Source: Hypholoma sublateritium FD-334 SS-4 (Eukaryota; Basidiomycota; Agaricomycetes; Agaricales; Strophariaceae). Taken from it: a stretch of 64,000 bases of DNA. Shown piece after piece: positions 46,541-57,323 of this stretch. The notes beneath the pieces are model-generated. The model was given only the letters and a program-made list of their open reading frames with translations, made no database searches and was not told the DNA's origin. The stretch's first letter is position 1. Each line of letters starts with the position of its first letter. The position numbers and the translations under genes are program-made. The stretch is taken from assembly GCA_000827495.1 (NCBI GenBank), contig KN817530.1:601631-665630 (forward strand), read 5' to 3'.

Positions 46541-49500
46541 TTATGGAAGTAGCGCGCGCACATCCGCACAACCGTGTCGGCCAAAATCCAGAACGTCTTG
46601 CGAGTGTGTGCTACAGCCAAATATCAATGGAAAAATCACGAAGAGATAAAATTGACTTACATTGGCATCGTTTCGCTCAGCTCACGAGTACCATGCACTC
46701 CGTTCGCCTCAATCTCTGCAGCAATAATTTTCATGACATCGCTCGCATTCCCATTTACGCCAGCTTTTCCAACCTTGTCCGCATAAAAATCGGCGACCAA
46801 TATGATGTGGGATAGAGTGTCCTCGATGGGATCATTTCCAAACAACGACCTGGAACTGGGAACATGTGGGAGCTCTAATGATTTTAGAAGTTGTTGCTGT
46901 TTCTTGAGCACCGAAGATGAACGGACAAGCTCGTACTAGTACGAAAGGTGTTAGTTCGAATACATTAGATCAAGAATACAAAAAAATCACGATGAGCTCA
47001 TGCATTGCGCGAGGGGATGGCAGATAGGCTTCGGCACTGCACAGTGCAAGATCAAGGAAACGGATTGTCTATCGTCAAACGTCAGTCCTCGCAAACAAAG
47101 CCGCGAAAAGGCGGCTCACTTCGGAGGCTAATAATTCCACCCCTCCGGTAGTATGAAGACTATCAGTTTTTGAGGCCAAAAAGCTCAACAATCCAATGGT
47201 AGAAATCCAAAGTTCTGTCCAGTCATAGTCTGTGACGATTATTAGTAACATAATCCCAAATCAAGAAGTCTAGCAACCACGTACTGAGTCGCAAGCGTCG
47301 ACTTTGGAGAAACCATACAATCCGATAACAAATCCATACACAATTACTTTTTGTAGCAAATAGAAAAGTGAGTGTTTTGCCGTTTGCGCAGACGGCTATA
47401 ACATACTTAAATGACGACACTTCCAACCGCTTCTGAAGATTATGGCGAAGCCAGATGACACAGCAATCTATTACAGAACATATGGGTGGTTGCGTAGCTC
47501 GAACTGGTAAGGGCGAAACGGGTGTTCGCTGCAGACATTATCAGAAAATGACCTTATTCAAGTTCACCTACGCACCTGTCTGCACAGCCTTATCACAGGT
47601 GTATCTATCTGTGTGGTATATTCCATTACCACGTTGTTCTCTACCAAAACAAGAAGCAAGTTGAGCGATAATTTAGCATATGCTATTGACCTCGCCGAAT
47701 CGACTGATGATGCATGGGCACAGAGATATGATGTAAACGATATAACCGTGCAGAAAAGAGGGGTCGACGACGACGCATTCTCCGTTGGCGATATGAGATC
47801 CTCCATGAAGACATTTGCAAAGAGAGGGTTGGAGTATAGAAATTCGAAAAGCGACAACAGTACCACACTCGATTCTATTGGTCTGTAATCGCATCAGAAC
47901 AATGAACTTTAATAGCTATGGCAGACTGCTTACTGGTCCTTGAATTTATCGCTTGGTGAAGAGGCCGATAATGAAAAGGCACGGTTAGGACGGAATCGAT
48001 TTAACATTGATTCAAAAGAAGAAGCCAATGTGGTCGAAGGAGAATCATCTGATATCACTTGATATGCTCTACTTCATTTAGAGAGCCATACAGCGCACGA
48101 AAAATATGGGACATACTTTATCGAAGTACCCAATGTGAAGTTGGATGCCCAGCAAATTTTCCGCATAAAATCGCCATCCGATGATTCTCTTATTAATTTG
48201 AGATATGGATTTAATTTGGCAGCATCCGTTTTGTGATAATTTGCGAGTATCGAAAGTAGCATTACAGCTTCGAATGCGTATTGCTCTGTGCTAGGATTTT
48301 TTACGAACTTGGTGTAGAAAAGGCTGAATGAAATTACTTGACGGAAGAGTTGCAGTGAATAGGGTGGTTCACGGTAGACCAACTTTGGTCCAACTTGCCT
48401 ACCAACTTGATCCGCAACTTGGCCCAAGTTGGGAATGCATGATTTATGCAAATCGTGGTCCAGACCACGATTTGCACCCCAACTTGGCATCCAACTCAAT
48501 GGCCAATTTCTGGCCATTCTCCTTCTCCCTCTCGTAGGTGTTATATTCTACCAGTAAAAATTTGACATTTCAGAAGCCTCACATATACTCTACAACATTA
48601 TCATTTTACATTTGCTGTATGTCCTCAGAATGATCAAATATTTCCAAGTTGCGGAGGGGTTTCCAAAATGGCCATATTTCGGGCGTTCACGAACTCGGCT
48701 CCCAACTTGTGGCCAAGTTGGGGACAAAGTTGGAAGCAAAGTTGTGACCCAAGTTGGGCCTAAATCAGCTACTGTGAACCACCCTAATGACTCACAGAAA
48801 CAATAGACGGAAAGAAATTCCGGCGAAGGAAATAAGCCCCAGTGCTTAGTTGCTCGACCCCACATATAAATGACAATGCAAGCTGAAGCACTCGGTGTTT
48901 TATAGAGGCTGAATGAGATTTTTAGGCTTCAAGTAAAATGATGGCGTACAATCCCCTTACCGGGAGCATTTTCATCTCCCATAACCGTTTCAATGATCTC
49001 TGTAAATTGCTACAGAGTAGTTTAGTACATGTTAAACAACTTTCTAGCTCTAAAAATGAACAGACCGAGAATACAAAATCACTTTGAGCAACCGATCCGG
49101 CGAATATTTCCATGATTTCCCATCCCGTTAAATTCTTCGCGAGAATTCGAGAGAGAAGAATAGTCTGGGTTTCGATGGCGTTAGTCTTTTTGACATCTTC
49201 ATATCCTGCGTGTCGAATGTGTGTGATGCAAGCTTGGAAAAGGGTGCTCAGAAACGGCTACTGAATTCCGATATCAACCATCAATAATTTAACTTCTCCG
49301 TGAAGAAGATTGAAGATCAAGCTTGCCTTGAGCTTTCCTAAACACAAGTCTTTGGGAGACTTGTCCAGTTCGCATTGGAGGTAAGTGGAGTCAACTCTGA
49401 GATCAAGTAAATCCGAGAAGAAACGATCGCGGTCTTGTTGAGGATTTATCTGCCTCGGGGACATCCCCTGAAAGAGTTTGCTATAGATTACAACAAATTT

Positions 49501-49641
49501 CGACGTGACAACAGCGCCACCAGGCAATGAAGACGCGATGTTAATATTCATTGGGAGTGTTGTTGAAGGCTTGAAGCGGCTGGCCGCTGCGGACAAGCTC
49601 CGACTCTCTGTGGCATGCCAAGAGGAATTAGACGACCACAT
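46541..49641 (-). CDS. ARMH3 (C10orf76)-like armadillo-helical protein
   Basis: Homologue of the ARMH3/DUF1741 family, which in animals works with GBF1 and PI4KB at the Golgi. The start, MWSSNSSWHATESRS, leads to the diagnostic block KFVVIYSKLFQGMSPRQINP, DRFFSDLLDLRVDSTYLQCE, LDKSPKDLCLGKLKA. Later exons carry QTILLSRILAKNLTGWEIME, FVKNPSTEQYAFEAVMLLSI, LANYHKTDAAKLNPYLKLIR and IEDTLSHIILVADFYADKVG. The tail (ITHSQDVLDFGRHG...ALLP) sits in a small last exon. Helical throughout and presumably cytosolic/Golgi-associated. A 425-bp inverted-repeat element interrupts one intron (48324-48795). The order of middle exons is partly unresolved. Its start is 67 bp from that of RSC9. Confidence 0.75.
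48361..48785. mobile_element. MITE-like non-autonomous DNA transposon in an ARMH3 intron
   Basis: Both ends carry AGGGTGGTTCAC(G/A)GTAG in inverted orientation (17 bp, one mismatch). The dinucleotide TA occurs at both borders (48360-48361 and 48785-48786), as in a Tc1/mariner-type target duplication; an AAT triplet on each side is an alternative. Many CCAACTTGG/CAAGTTGG motifs lie just inside the ends. No coding capacity. A perfect 14-bp palindrome with a 2-bp loop lies at 48447-48476. Confidence 0.8.
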
Positions 49642-49708
49642 GACTGTGACGACAGAGTGACAGTAGTCGCGATTTTATTGAATGAGGTCGCGACTTGACT
49701 GGACAATC

Positions 49709-51740
49709 ATGGCTACCTTTGTCGCCCAACCTCAACGGATCCCGGCTGCATACTATCGCACTGCCGCATACCCTCCTCTACCGGCTCGCGCAGATGTCAG
49801 GGATGATTACGAACGTACCTACGGCTGTCTCTCCCTTCTCTTCATTCTCGCGCTGACTCGGACTTACAATATGCAGGTTGGTACACGGAAACGGTTCCCA
49901 ATAATAGGATGGCCCTGTCCATCCGTTCTGGCATAGACTCAGAAGTTAGCTGGGCTCTGGAACGACTTTGCCGCCTTTTTCACAACGACGGCTTCCTTTT
50001 CAACTCCCTTCCAGGCGTTATTGACGGTCTCTTTGACTGGCCAGAGTGGTACATCAATGAAGGCTACAAACAAGCACAAGATTACGACCTTATCTTCTCC
50101 TCCCCACCAGATCAAACCCTGCACCTGCGCTATGCTCTAGAATCCTTGTTTATCATCCGCAATGCAATATTGGTGGAACAAAATGCCCACGATCTGGCTT
50201 CTCATTCGCATACGGTGCCTCTAATCTTGAACGCTCTTCACAATCTTGATCACACAAAGGATGAAAACGTCGAGATGCTGCTTGACATCATCGAAATCTT
50301 CAATGTGGTGGCTTCTCGCTGGGTTGTGCAACCACGTATACCTGAAAGATCAAACCCCATTCCACCTTTGCTGCGAATCGCGGGCCAATCCACAAACCGC
50401 ACAATGATCATCGCTGCATTGACTGCCTTAACCGCGCTATTCTCAAATCCAGCAAATTCCATCCACCTTACATCCGATTCTGCCTCATTGAGGGCTTCAG
50501 TACGATATCTTCCATTATTCGTCGATAAGCCTTTGCTTGATGCATGCTTGAACCATCTATACTCTCATATCTCGCACCAGGCAATGGCGAGATCATTTTT
50601 GCTGCATCCCGAGATGCCAGCTGTTCTGAGGGTACTCACTAGTTTGCTACTGCATGAACAGCTGGGACTTGAAAAGACGTATTCGCTCGATAAAACCGGT
50701 ACTATCCATACAGCGCCTGCTTCATCACCGACTGTTCGAGACCACGAACTCACAAAGGAAGAATTGGAAGACCTTATTACCAAGCCGGAACCGCAACGGT
50801 GTTATGACTGGTGCGTTACCTTGTTAGTTTCGTTGTTTCCATTCTTTAACAACTTCATAGGATGAAAACCATGTTCGTTTCGAAACAGGATGGGGAACTT
50901 ACGCAAGTGGACTTTTGGAATCTGTACAAAGACTGTTTCACCCAATATGCGGACCAACATGCCCTTCTCGTTGCATCAGACGTGATAAAGAACGTCACCC
51001 ATGTCTTTCCACAAGCGCAAGCCATGGTCCTTCAAGGCCCGTCGCCCCGATTCATCGTCCGAGGTGTTGATCGACGGAAAGTGACCAACGCAAACGAAAG
51101 ATACCGTTGCCAGTGGGACCGTTCTCAATGTCCAGCCCAGCCCCTTTCCTCGCCATCTGAGCTCTATGAGCACGTCCTTGAGCATCTAGCTCCAGTCGAA
51201 ACAAATGAATTCCCGTGCTTATGGGCATCATGTCCTCGGCCACCATTGTCCAAACATGCGCTGTGCGCGCATGTTCTTACACATCTTTCAAATTCGCAGC
51301 CGACACAGAAGCACCCGTCGCAAAGCGATACAATCACATTGCCGTCAGAAAATTACCCATTTCCCACCGACACGCCAACCAGCCGTCCTCCACCCCCTCC
51401 TAGGAGTACCACGATAACTTACCAGGTGCCGGTGGTGGACCCACCATCGACATCGCTAACGGCACTGCTCATCATCCGGATCCTGTTCCGGACATCGTTT
51501 GCCTCTGCCGACGCTGCTCCTCGAGTGGATGCTGACCACTTCGGGTTTCCCGGCGTACTCGAGGATCCCGAAGAGCCAGACGGCACAGAAGTGGATGATC
51601 AAGGATTCACTGCAGACGAGAGGGAGGGTGAGCGGAGGGGCAGGAAGGCGTTTGTTGGTATCAGAAAACTTCTCGAGGATGTCAGGATACGCGATGAAGC
51701 ATTGATGGGCTGGGTGTCTGAGATGATAGACGAGGTGTGA
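49709..51740 (+). CDS. RSC9: RSC chromatin-remodelling complex subunit Rsc9
   Basis: Subunit of the RSC/SWI-SNF remodeler (BAF200/ARID2 relatives), nuclear. Features: N-terminal DYERWYTETVPNNRMALSIR joined across an intron that restores the Rsc9 signature, an armadillo-like helical region (SWALERLCRLFHNDGFLFNS, LRYALESLFIIRNAILVEQN, NVEMLLDIIEIFNVVASRW), an RFX-type winged-helix (FWNLYKDCFTQYADQHALLV), then two C2H2 zinc fingers, YRCQWDRSQC...ELYEHVLEHL and FPCLWASCPRPPLSKHALCA. A proline-rich linker precedes a conserved tail. ATG 49709 (MATFVAQPQRIPAAYYRTAA) is preferred; an in-frame ATG at 49682 would add nine residues. Convergent with the FBXO21-like gene, 60 bp between stops. Confidence 0.88.
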
Positions 51741-51800
51741 TGTAATTTCTCCTTTGTATACCACGATATGTTGTGTTTGTTATTACTGTGTCAATGTAGG

Positions 51801-53850
51801 TTATTGCGACGCTGAGCCAGATTTACTCTCTGCTTCACCAAGTCCAAACACCCCATGCTCAACCCAATGGGCGCCTACATCACTATCACTAGGGTATTGT
51901 TGCTTAGCGTGCGGACTGAGTAACAACCTTCCCCGTCCATCGCGATGTTCGACGCCTTTGGAAGGGTCTTTCGGAAGATCCACGCCTTCAAACCAAAGTG
52001 GAAAGTCGACAACATTGTTGTATAGATATCTGATATCTTTCAATGTAAACGTGGCGGGGAACATTTCGTCTTCATCTTGATCTGCAGTTGATTGACACGG
52101 TCAGTGCAATACGGGCTTCCCTCAATGATACATATACTTACATGCTCTTGCACCATGTATTGCTCCCAGACCTTCCGTGACAGAGCAATACCCTATTGAC
52201 TGGAGCTGACCCTATGAAATTGCGTCATACCTCAATTAATAGCGCGTCCGAGTATAAATGGACGTACACGCCACTTCCATATGAAATCTGGGGATGAACT
52301 TGCGTGGGTGTAGAAAGGCATGCCAACGAAGAATCCGGGATTTTTACCCTTGCGCCATTTTTGCTCTTGTACTTCGGCCCTTTGTTCAACGAGGACAGCA
52401 GCACATGTCTCTCTGAGGCGTCCGGCGCGATCTTCAGCCAAATAAGGCTCGACCTCATCCAGCAGAAAAATGCAATCCAAAGGGCGGAGCTTTACTAGTC
52501 GCAACAGTTCCGCGAAGTTTATGAAGTCACTCTCGTACAGCAACATAATGACAGAGATCAGGAGCGCCGATGCATACTTCTGTACATCCGAGCCATAACT
52601 GAATGATGCGGAAACATTCCGACAGAATCTAAGGAGCATCACGGCTGCAGGGCAAGGAATCAGTAGCCTTTGCACTAGTTGTTGTGGATGATACCTGCTC
52701 ATGCGATGTACTGGGCTTTCATCTGGCGGAATCTTATCGTCGAGGACAGCATAGTCGGGGTTCCTGGAAGAGGGGTTGACGATAAGAGGTGGGTTGTCTA
52801 GTTCATGGGTTGACACATGGCACAATACAGTGCCAGGAAAGTTGATAGGGAACGCTTGAATGCCCAAGCGAGCGGCGATGGCGACGAACACATGAACAAG
52901 CGAGATAGGAATTGTGTCTTTGTGTGTGGTGAGATAGGCGTGCGGAAACTTGTCAAGAATATCGGGCTTGACTATGAAACCAAAAGCCAATGAAGTACGA
53001 GAAAGCTGGTAGAGATGGTCCCCTACCTTGGAAGGAAGCTGAGAAGCCCTCCCTGCAGATAAAAGCACATATCTCAACACAGATTGTGCGTAAGTCGTAG
53101 TCGACTTGTGTTTTATCGATAACGATGTTCTTCTCAACGAGTTCTTGACGGCAACGGGCTCCCAGGTCGTCCAAAATGTTACTTATCTGAGGCACTTTGA
53201 GATGAAGGAGGTGAATAATAATGATTTCATACCTCTTTATCCGAGATCCCAAAAAAGGTAGACATGGAGGACATCATCAATTCGAACGACGGGGCTTCGG
53301 AGTCCAATTTAAATCTTCGCCAAATCCCAACACCATACCCTCTAGCAATCGTATCTCGAATGTTCCTGGCCCAATAGCGTCGACAAATTGCGTGTTCTGG
53401 AACATCCTCCCCCGTATCTCCTCCGAGGTCTGCGCTTGTTTGTGAAAATTCAGCAGGGATGGGGCAAGTGGATTCTAGCTCGAGAACATCCCACACATCG
53501 AGGGATTGCCCGACAAGACTAGTGAGGGCCACCTGCAGGCCAACTCCAGTGGCGATAATCCCATCCAGAGACTTCAACGCCGCGCGATCTATCTCGCGCC
53601 GCTGGGCGTACATCAGGCGCCAGTTGCCCTCCACAGCCTCACTTCGCGCTTGTTCTCGATAGGCATCACTGTATCTGTACCGCATTTGGTAGTGTGGTTT
53701 CCATAAAAGGGACAAGCTGGCGGCTTCACGGAAAAGATAGCTGACTCCGAGGCAGTTCTGTAAGGTGAGTCCCCCGATATCACGCCTGTCTCGGCCAGGG
53801 GGGACGTGGCTCAGTATATTTATGAGCACGTCCAAAGGGAGTTGAACCAT
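51801..53850 (-). CDS. FBXO21-like F-box protein with transglutaminase-like (SirB1) and YccV domains
   Basis: Ubiquitin-ligase adaptor with the three-part plan of human FBXO21. An N-terminal F-box, VQLPLDVLINILSHVPPGRD, is followed by helical LGVSYLFREAASLSLLWKPH. The central SirB1/transglutaminase-like part contains ISLVHVFVAIAARLGIQAFP, INFPGTVLCHVSTHELDNPP and FCRNVSASFSYGSDVQKYAS, LRPLDCIFLLDEVEPYLAED. The C-terminal YccV-like domain is split off by introns: FPLWFEGVDLPKDPSKGVEH, PHAKQQYPSDSDVGAHWVEH. Substrate is unknown; the human protein turns over EID1. The start is ATG 53850; the upstream frame begins at a TTG only. Confidence 0.85.
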
Positions 53851-54164
53851 CTCAGCGCTGATGCAAATCAGCCGAATCCTGGTCAACGTTTGAAGGAAGG
53901 TGACGCATACCCTTCGATAGAATGCTCCAGGTCCGTCGATGCTGCTTGGACAGTACTTACTCGTAGTCTGAGGAATCTACACACCTTCGGAAGTTTGAGT
54001 AGCTTTTGAGTCTTCTATTCACCACGTGCCGCTTTGATATAGTACTGTCATGTGAGAGGAAACAGGAGGAAACTGAGAGGAAACATATATGACTGGGGGT
54101 AAGAGCTACACAAAACTCCGTTTCATTCACAAAACAGAGTAGAGTGTTCAGTATATACAAGACA
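53851..54164. other. Intergenic upstream of FBXO21-like gene
   Basis: 314 bp holding the promoter of the FBXO21-like gene and the 3' UTR of RRP1 (both minus). No gene seen. Confidence 0.6.
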
Positions 54165-55323
54165 TTACTCTGAATTCTCATCGGGATCTTCCTCGTAAGT
54201 TTTTTTCCAAAGGGTGTACATCTTTCTTCGGTTGGAATCCCGCGTCTCTTCCTGGCTTGCAATTTCGAATATCCGCCTCAGCAGTTTTTTCTTCAGTATG
54301 GTTCCATCCATTGGTCCCTCCGTTTCGGGATCGCTATAACATGAGTTGGCCCTGATGTTGGGATGCGTCGCTTCTTCGCTTAGGCGTATGCGTTTTGATT
54401 TTGGGCGGACACCTCCGTCTTCAGACTCAGGGACGAGGGCAGTAAAAAGTGGTTCAAACAATGCGGATTGTATTCGTTTGTAGGTCGTACTTGTGGATGT
54501 TCGGGATGCGAGGGTGAAGAAGGGATCAAGCAGAAGGCCGAGAGGTGCAGGTGATGGCGAAGGCGTGTTTGCAAGGGCTTTGTCAAGCTCTTCGACGTAA
54601 ATGTCCGCTATGTGGTAGGCGAGGCTGGCGGGAACACGGATGTCGTTCGGACTGGGCATTCGTTCGTATTCAAGACAACCAATGGAGAGACATCGACATA
54701 AACTCACCATAGAGGACCACTTTCCCCGACCAATATTTGGCTATACTCTTCACAATGTACCCCTTCCCATTTGGAGCGCAAGAGCAGTCGAAAGGTCGCA
54801 TTAATGAAACGGCGGACAAGCATATAATACTTGTCAATCCTGCAGTATGAATTAGATAGGCGCGCAGAAGAAAATTCATCGAACACTAACCGTAGTCGAT
54901 CTATTCCATTCCATTCGCGAACAGTAGCCTGCCAAAAGCCACGGAGAAACGCTAGAGACGTGGATGTCGACGTGATGGTTAACAATAATTCGGCCAACTC
55001 AGATGCTAGTCCTTGTTGCACGAGAGGTTTGTCGGACATCCAGAAGCCTTGAGGCACAATCAACAACCCAAATATAAAATTGAACATTTTATAGTTACTT
55101 ACAGTAGAAGATACCCTTCCAGAGTTTGTCCATCTCTGACTTTGGAATGACATTCTGGCTATCCGAGAGGAAAATAGATAGATTTTTGATGGCTTTGTCG
55201 CGAGTTTTCTTCTCTTTACGCTATTAAGATCAATAACATCTTTTTAAAGGTGCGCCGATACATACCGGTAGAGGCAAGATATTTTCCCAGAGGAAGCGCC
55301 GCTGAGGATGGAACGGCTGCCAT
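54165..55323 (-). CDS. RRP1: Ribosomal RNA processing protein Rrp1 (Nop52)
   Basis: Nucleolar protein for 27S pre-rRNA processing and 60S maturation. Spliced start is MAAVPSSAALPLGKYLAST, then KTRDKAIKNLSIFLSDSQNV, MDKLWKGIFYCFWMSDKPLV, SLAFLRGFWQATVREWNGID, RLRLDKYYMLVRRFINATF (joined over an intron). The C-terminal part contains YHIADIYVEELDKALANTPS, LDPFFTLASRTSTSTTYKRI and a charged end, WKKTYEEDPDENSE. This is the full Nop52/Rrp1 domain. ATG 55323 is supported by the family N-terminus. Divergent with the HIUase-like gene, 208 bp between starts. Confidence 0.92.
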
Positions 55324-55531
55324 GGTTCAGGATGAGAGTAAACTTTTACGAATTCAAAGTCCGTCAAATAATGGGTAGCCCTGCGTTCGGCCTACTCCGA
55401 ACCCCTAATAACTATGACTTCATCTCCCTTGATGAAGTGCCTCTACTGCTCCTCTGATACCTAATCTTCCACACGATGTCAAAATCACCTATCACTTGTC
55501 ATGGTGAATATATTCTATATACTCTGCCAAC

Positions 55532-56031
55532 ATGCACGCTTACACTTGCACAGTGCTCGACGCGTCCACAGGAAAGCCAGCTGAAAGTGTTGAAATTCGT
55601 CTCCAGCAGCTCCAACCGATAACGGGCACGGGATTCCTTGAAGCTGACGTTTTCCATCCCCTAGCCAAAGGGTATGTTACTCTCATTCGAGACAGTCTCT
55701 ATCCTCAATTAATGCTTTTCAGCGTCACAAATGCAGATGGTCGCTGCTTGGATCTTCTGCCTCCAGCTGGATCAGAGTTAGCTCTGAAGGAAGGTACAGA
55801 TCTCGCTTCCGGACAAACATACAAGGTCGTATTCAAGACCAAGGAATACTTTGAAAAGACAGGTCGGAAATCATTTTATCCCTGGGTAGAGGTCAGTAGT
55901 TCATTATCCAAAAGCTGGCTACTCTCTCAGCAAAAATTTAGATCACCTTTATCATTGAGAACCCTCAAGACCATTACCACATTCCACTCTTGATCAGTCC
56001 TTATTCCTTCACGACGTACAGAGGAAGCTGA
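55532..56031 (+). CDS. 5-Hydroxyisourate hydrolase-like (transthyretin-related) protein
   Basis: Transthyretin-fold protein of about 120 residues related to the second enzyme of uric acid breakdown (5-hydroxyisourate to OHCU). Spliced parts: MHAYTCTVLDASTGKPAESV, EIRLQQL, VTNADGRCLDLLP (conserved Arg), GQTYKVVFKTKEYFEKTGRK, SFYPWVEITFIIENPQDHYH, IPLLISPYSFTTYRGS. The C-terminal YRGS and the last His separate it from vertebrate transthyretin. However, the first catalytic His of the family, normally in H-V-L-D, is Thr here (CTVLD). Whether it is still an active hydrolase is open. Introns at about 55670-55721 and 55891-55940. Probably peroxisomal or cytosolic; no PTS1 at the C-terminus. Confidence 0.88.
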
Positions 56032-56304
56032 ATGATCTCGCCGATCTGCCAGTAATGGTACAATCGACGTCAATTAAGCAGCGTTTATATATACAGTATG
56101 TAGTACGGAATCTAATCGACCACAACAATGCCGGATTATAAGGTCTGGACATTCTACAAATCTACCCATCACAAAGAGAATCTCAGAAGTGTATGGTGTG
56201 CATGGAATAGGGATGTGCAGGATCAGATGATAGTGATGAGGAAAGCAACGATGAATGATGACCAAAGGAAGATGCGATGTGACAGGAAAAAAAGAAAAAG
56301 AAAT

Positions 56305-57127
56305 TTATCGCACGATGACTGAGTCATATTGGACGCCCTTGATGTTGCCTCCCCGCATGGAATTCCTGACGTTATTCAGGAATTGGTCGCGATTCTTGCT
56401 CATTTCCAACGCTGCCTCTGGAGAGATTAAAAGAGATCGCATGAGTAAATGAGATCCAACTCTAATAGATGATCATGGACGTACCCTTATTGAGCGGGTC
56501 GTCTGCATTTGGTTCAAGGAACAAATATTGCAGTCCTACCATCACGGAGTTTAGGTTGAGTACGGGCTTCCAATCCTCTCTGAGGATATTCAGGCAAACA
56601 TTCCCCTCCAGATCGACATTTGGGTGGTAAATCTAATTATCGTTTAGCTTTCAATAGCAGCGCATGCAATAATACAGCCTACAGTTTGTGTGCACTTGAC
56701 CTTTGGAGGGTCGTGTGGGTAGTTGGTATTGATCGCAAAGGAGAAAGTGAATGCGCCGCCCTTGTACATGCCTTTACAAGGATATGAGATTTAAGAGATC
56801 TGAGAGCATGGTAGTAAGGACATACCTTCGTCTGGTGTAATGGTCAAAGTGAAGTTAAGGAGATCGGCGGGATCGGGGAAGTGGGTCTGCATAGTAGATG
56901 GCAGGTCGAGTTCAGTCAAATCTGGTATCCAGGTGAGCAAGTGTATTTCTTGAGCAGCGCGGTATGCACCTTTCTGAACTCGGATCTGAGCAGCGCTCGT
57001 CTTGGGTTTCTTCTTAGACGCCGCATCCTCGTTCTTCTTCATACTCCAGATCTAAAGGGGTTGGCCATGGCGTTAGTGTCGGAGCGGAGGTGCGGGAGAC
57101 TTTGGGGGGGGGGGTTACCTTGATCAT
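56305..57127 (-). CDS. UBC12: NEDD8-conjugating enzyme Ubc12 (E2 M)
   Basis: E2 enzyme that transfers NEDD8/Rub1 to cullins, which activates SCF ligases. First exon is only MIK (9 nt), the N-terminal extension that binds the NEDD8 E1. Then [33 protein letters not shown]. The UBC fold shows [20 protein letters not shown], the active-site block [20 protein letters not shown] (catalytic Cys) and the tail [30 protein letters not shown]. Divergent with the 2OG-oxygenase gene, 196 bp between starts. Intron 1 carries a 12-G/C homopolymer directly after its donor (57103-57114). Confidence 0.95.
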
Positions 57128-57323
57128 TGTGGTGGATGGGGGGTAAGCTGTGTGGGAGTCGTGGGTTAGGCAAGGTGGTAGTCGCAGGTAAGGACAGGTC
57201 CAAACAAGTCACAAAGAGACGTTGCGCCTTATTACATCGTGGCTGTGCTCGGATCCCACATGCGTTCCCCATGTTATCAGCAGGCATCTGCCCGGACAAC
57301 CTTCTTTCGCTCTCCCTCTCTCC

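Noticed and set aside
48074..48517. 147-codon exon reaching into the MITE
   Set aside because: The N-terminal third is translated transposon sequence; the real ARMH3 exon begins at the acceptor at 48323.
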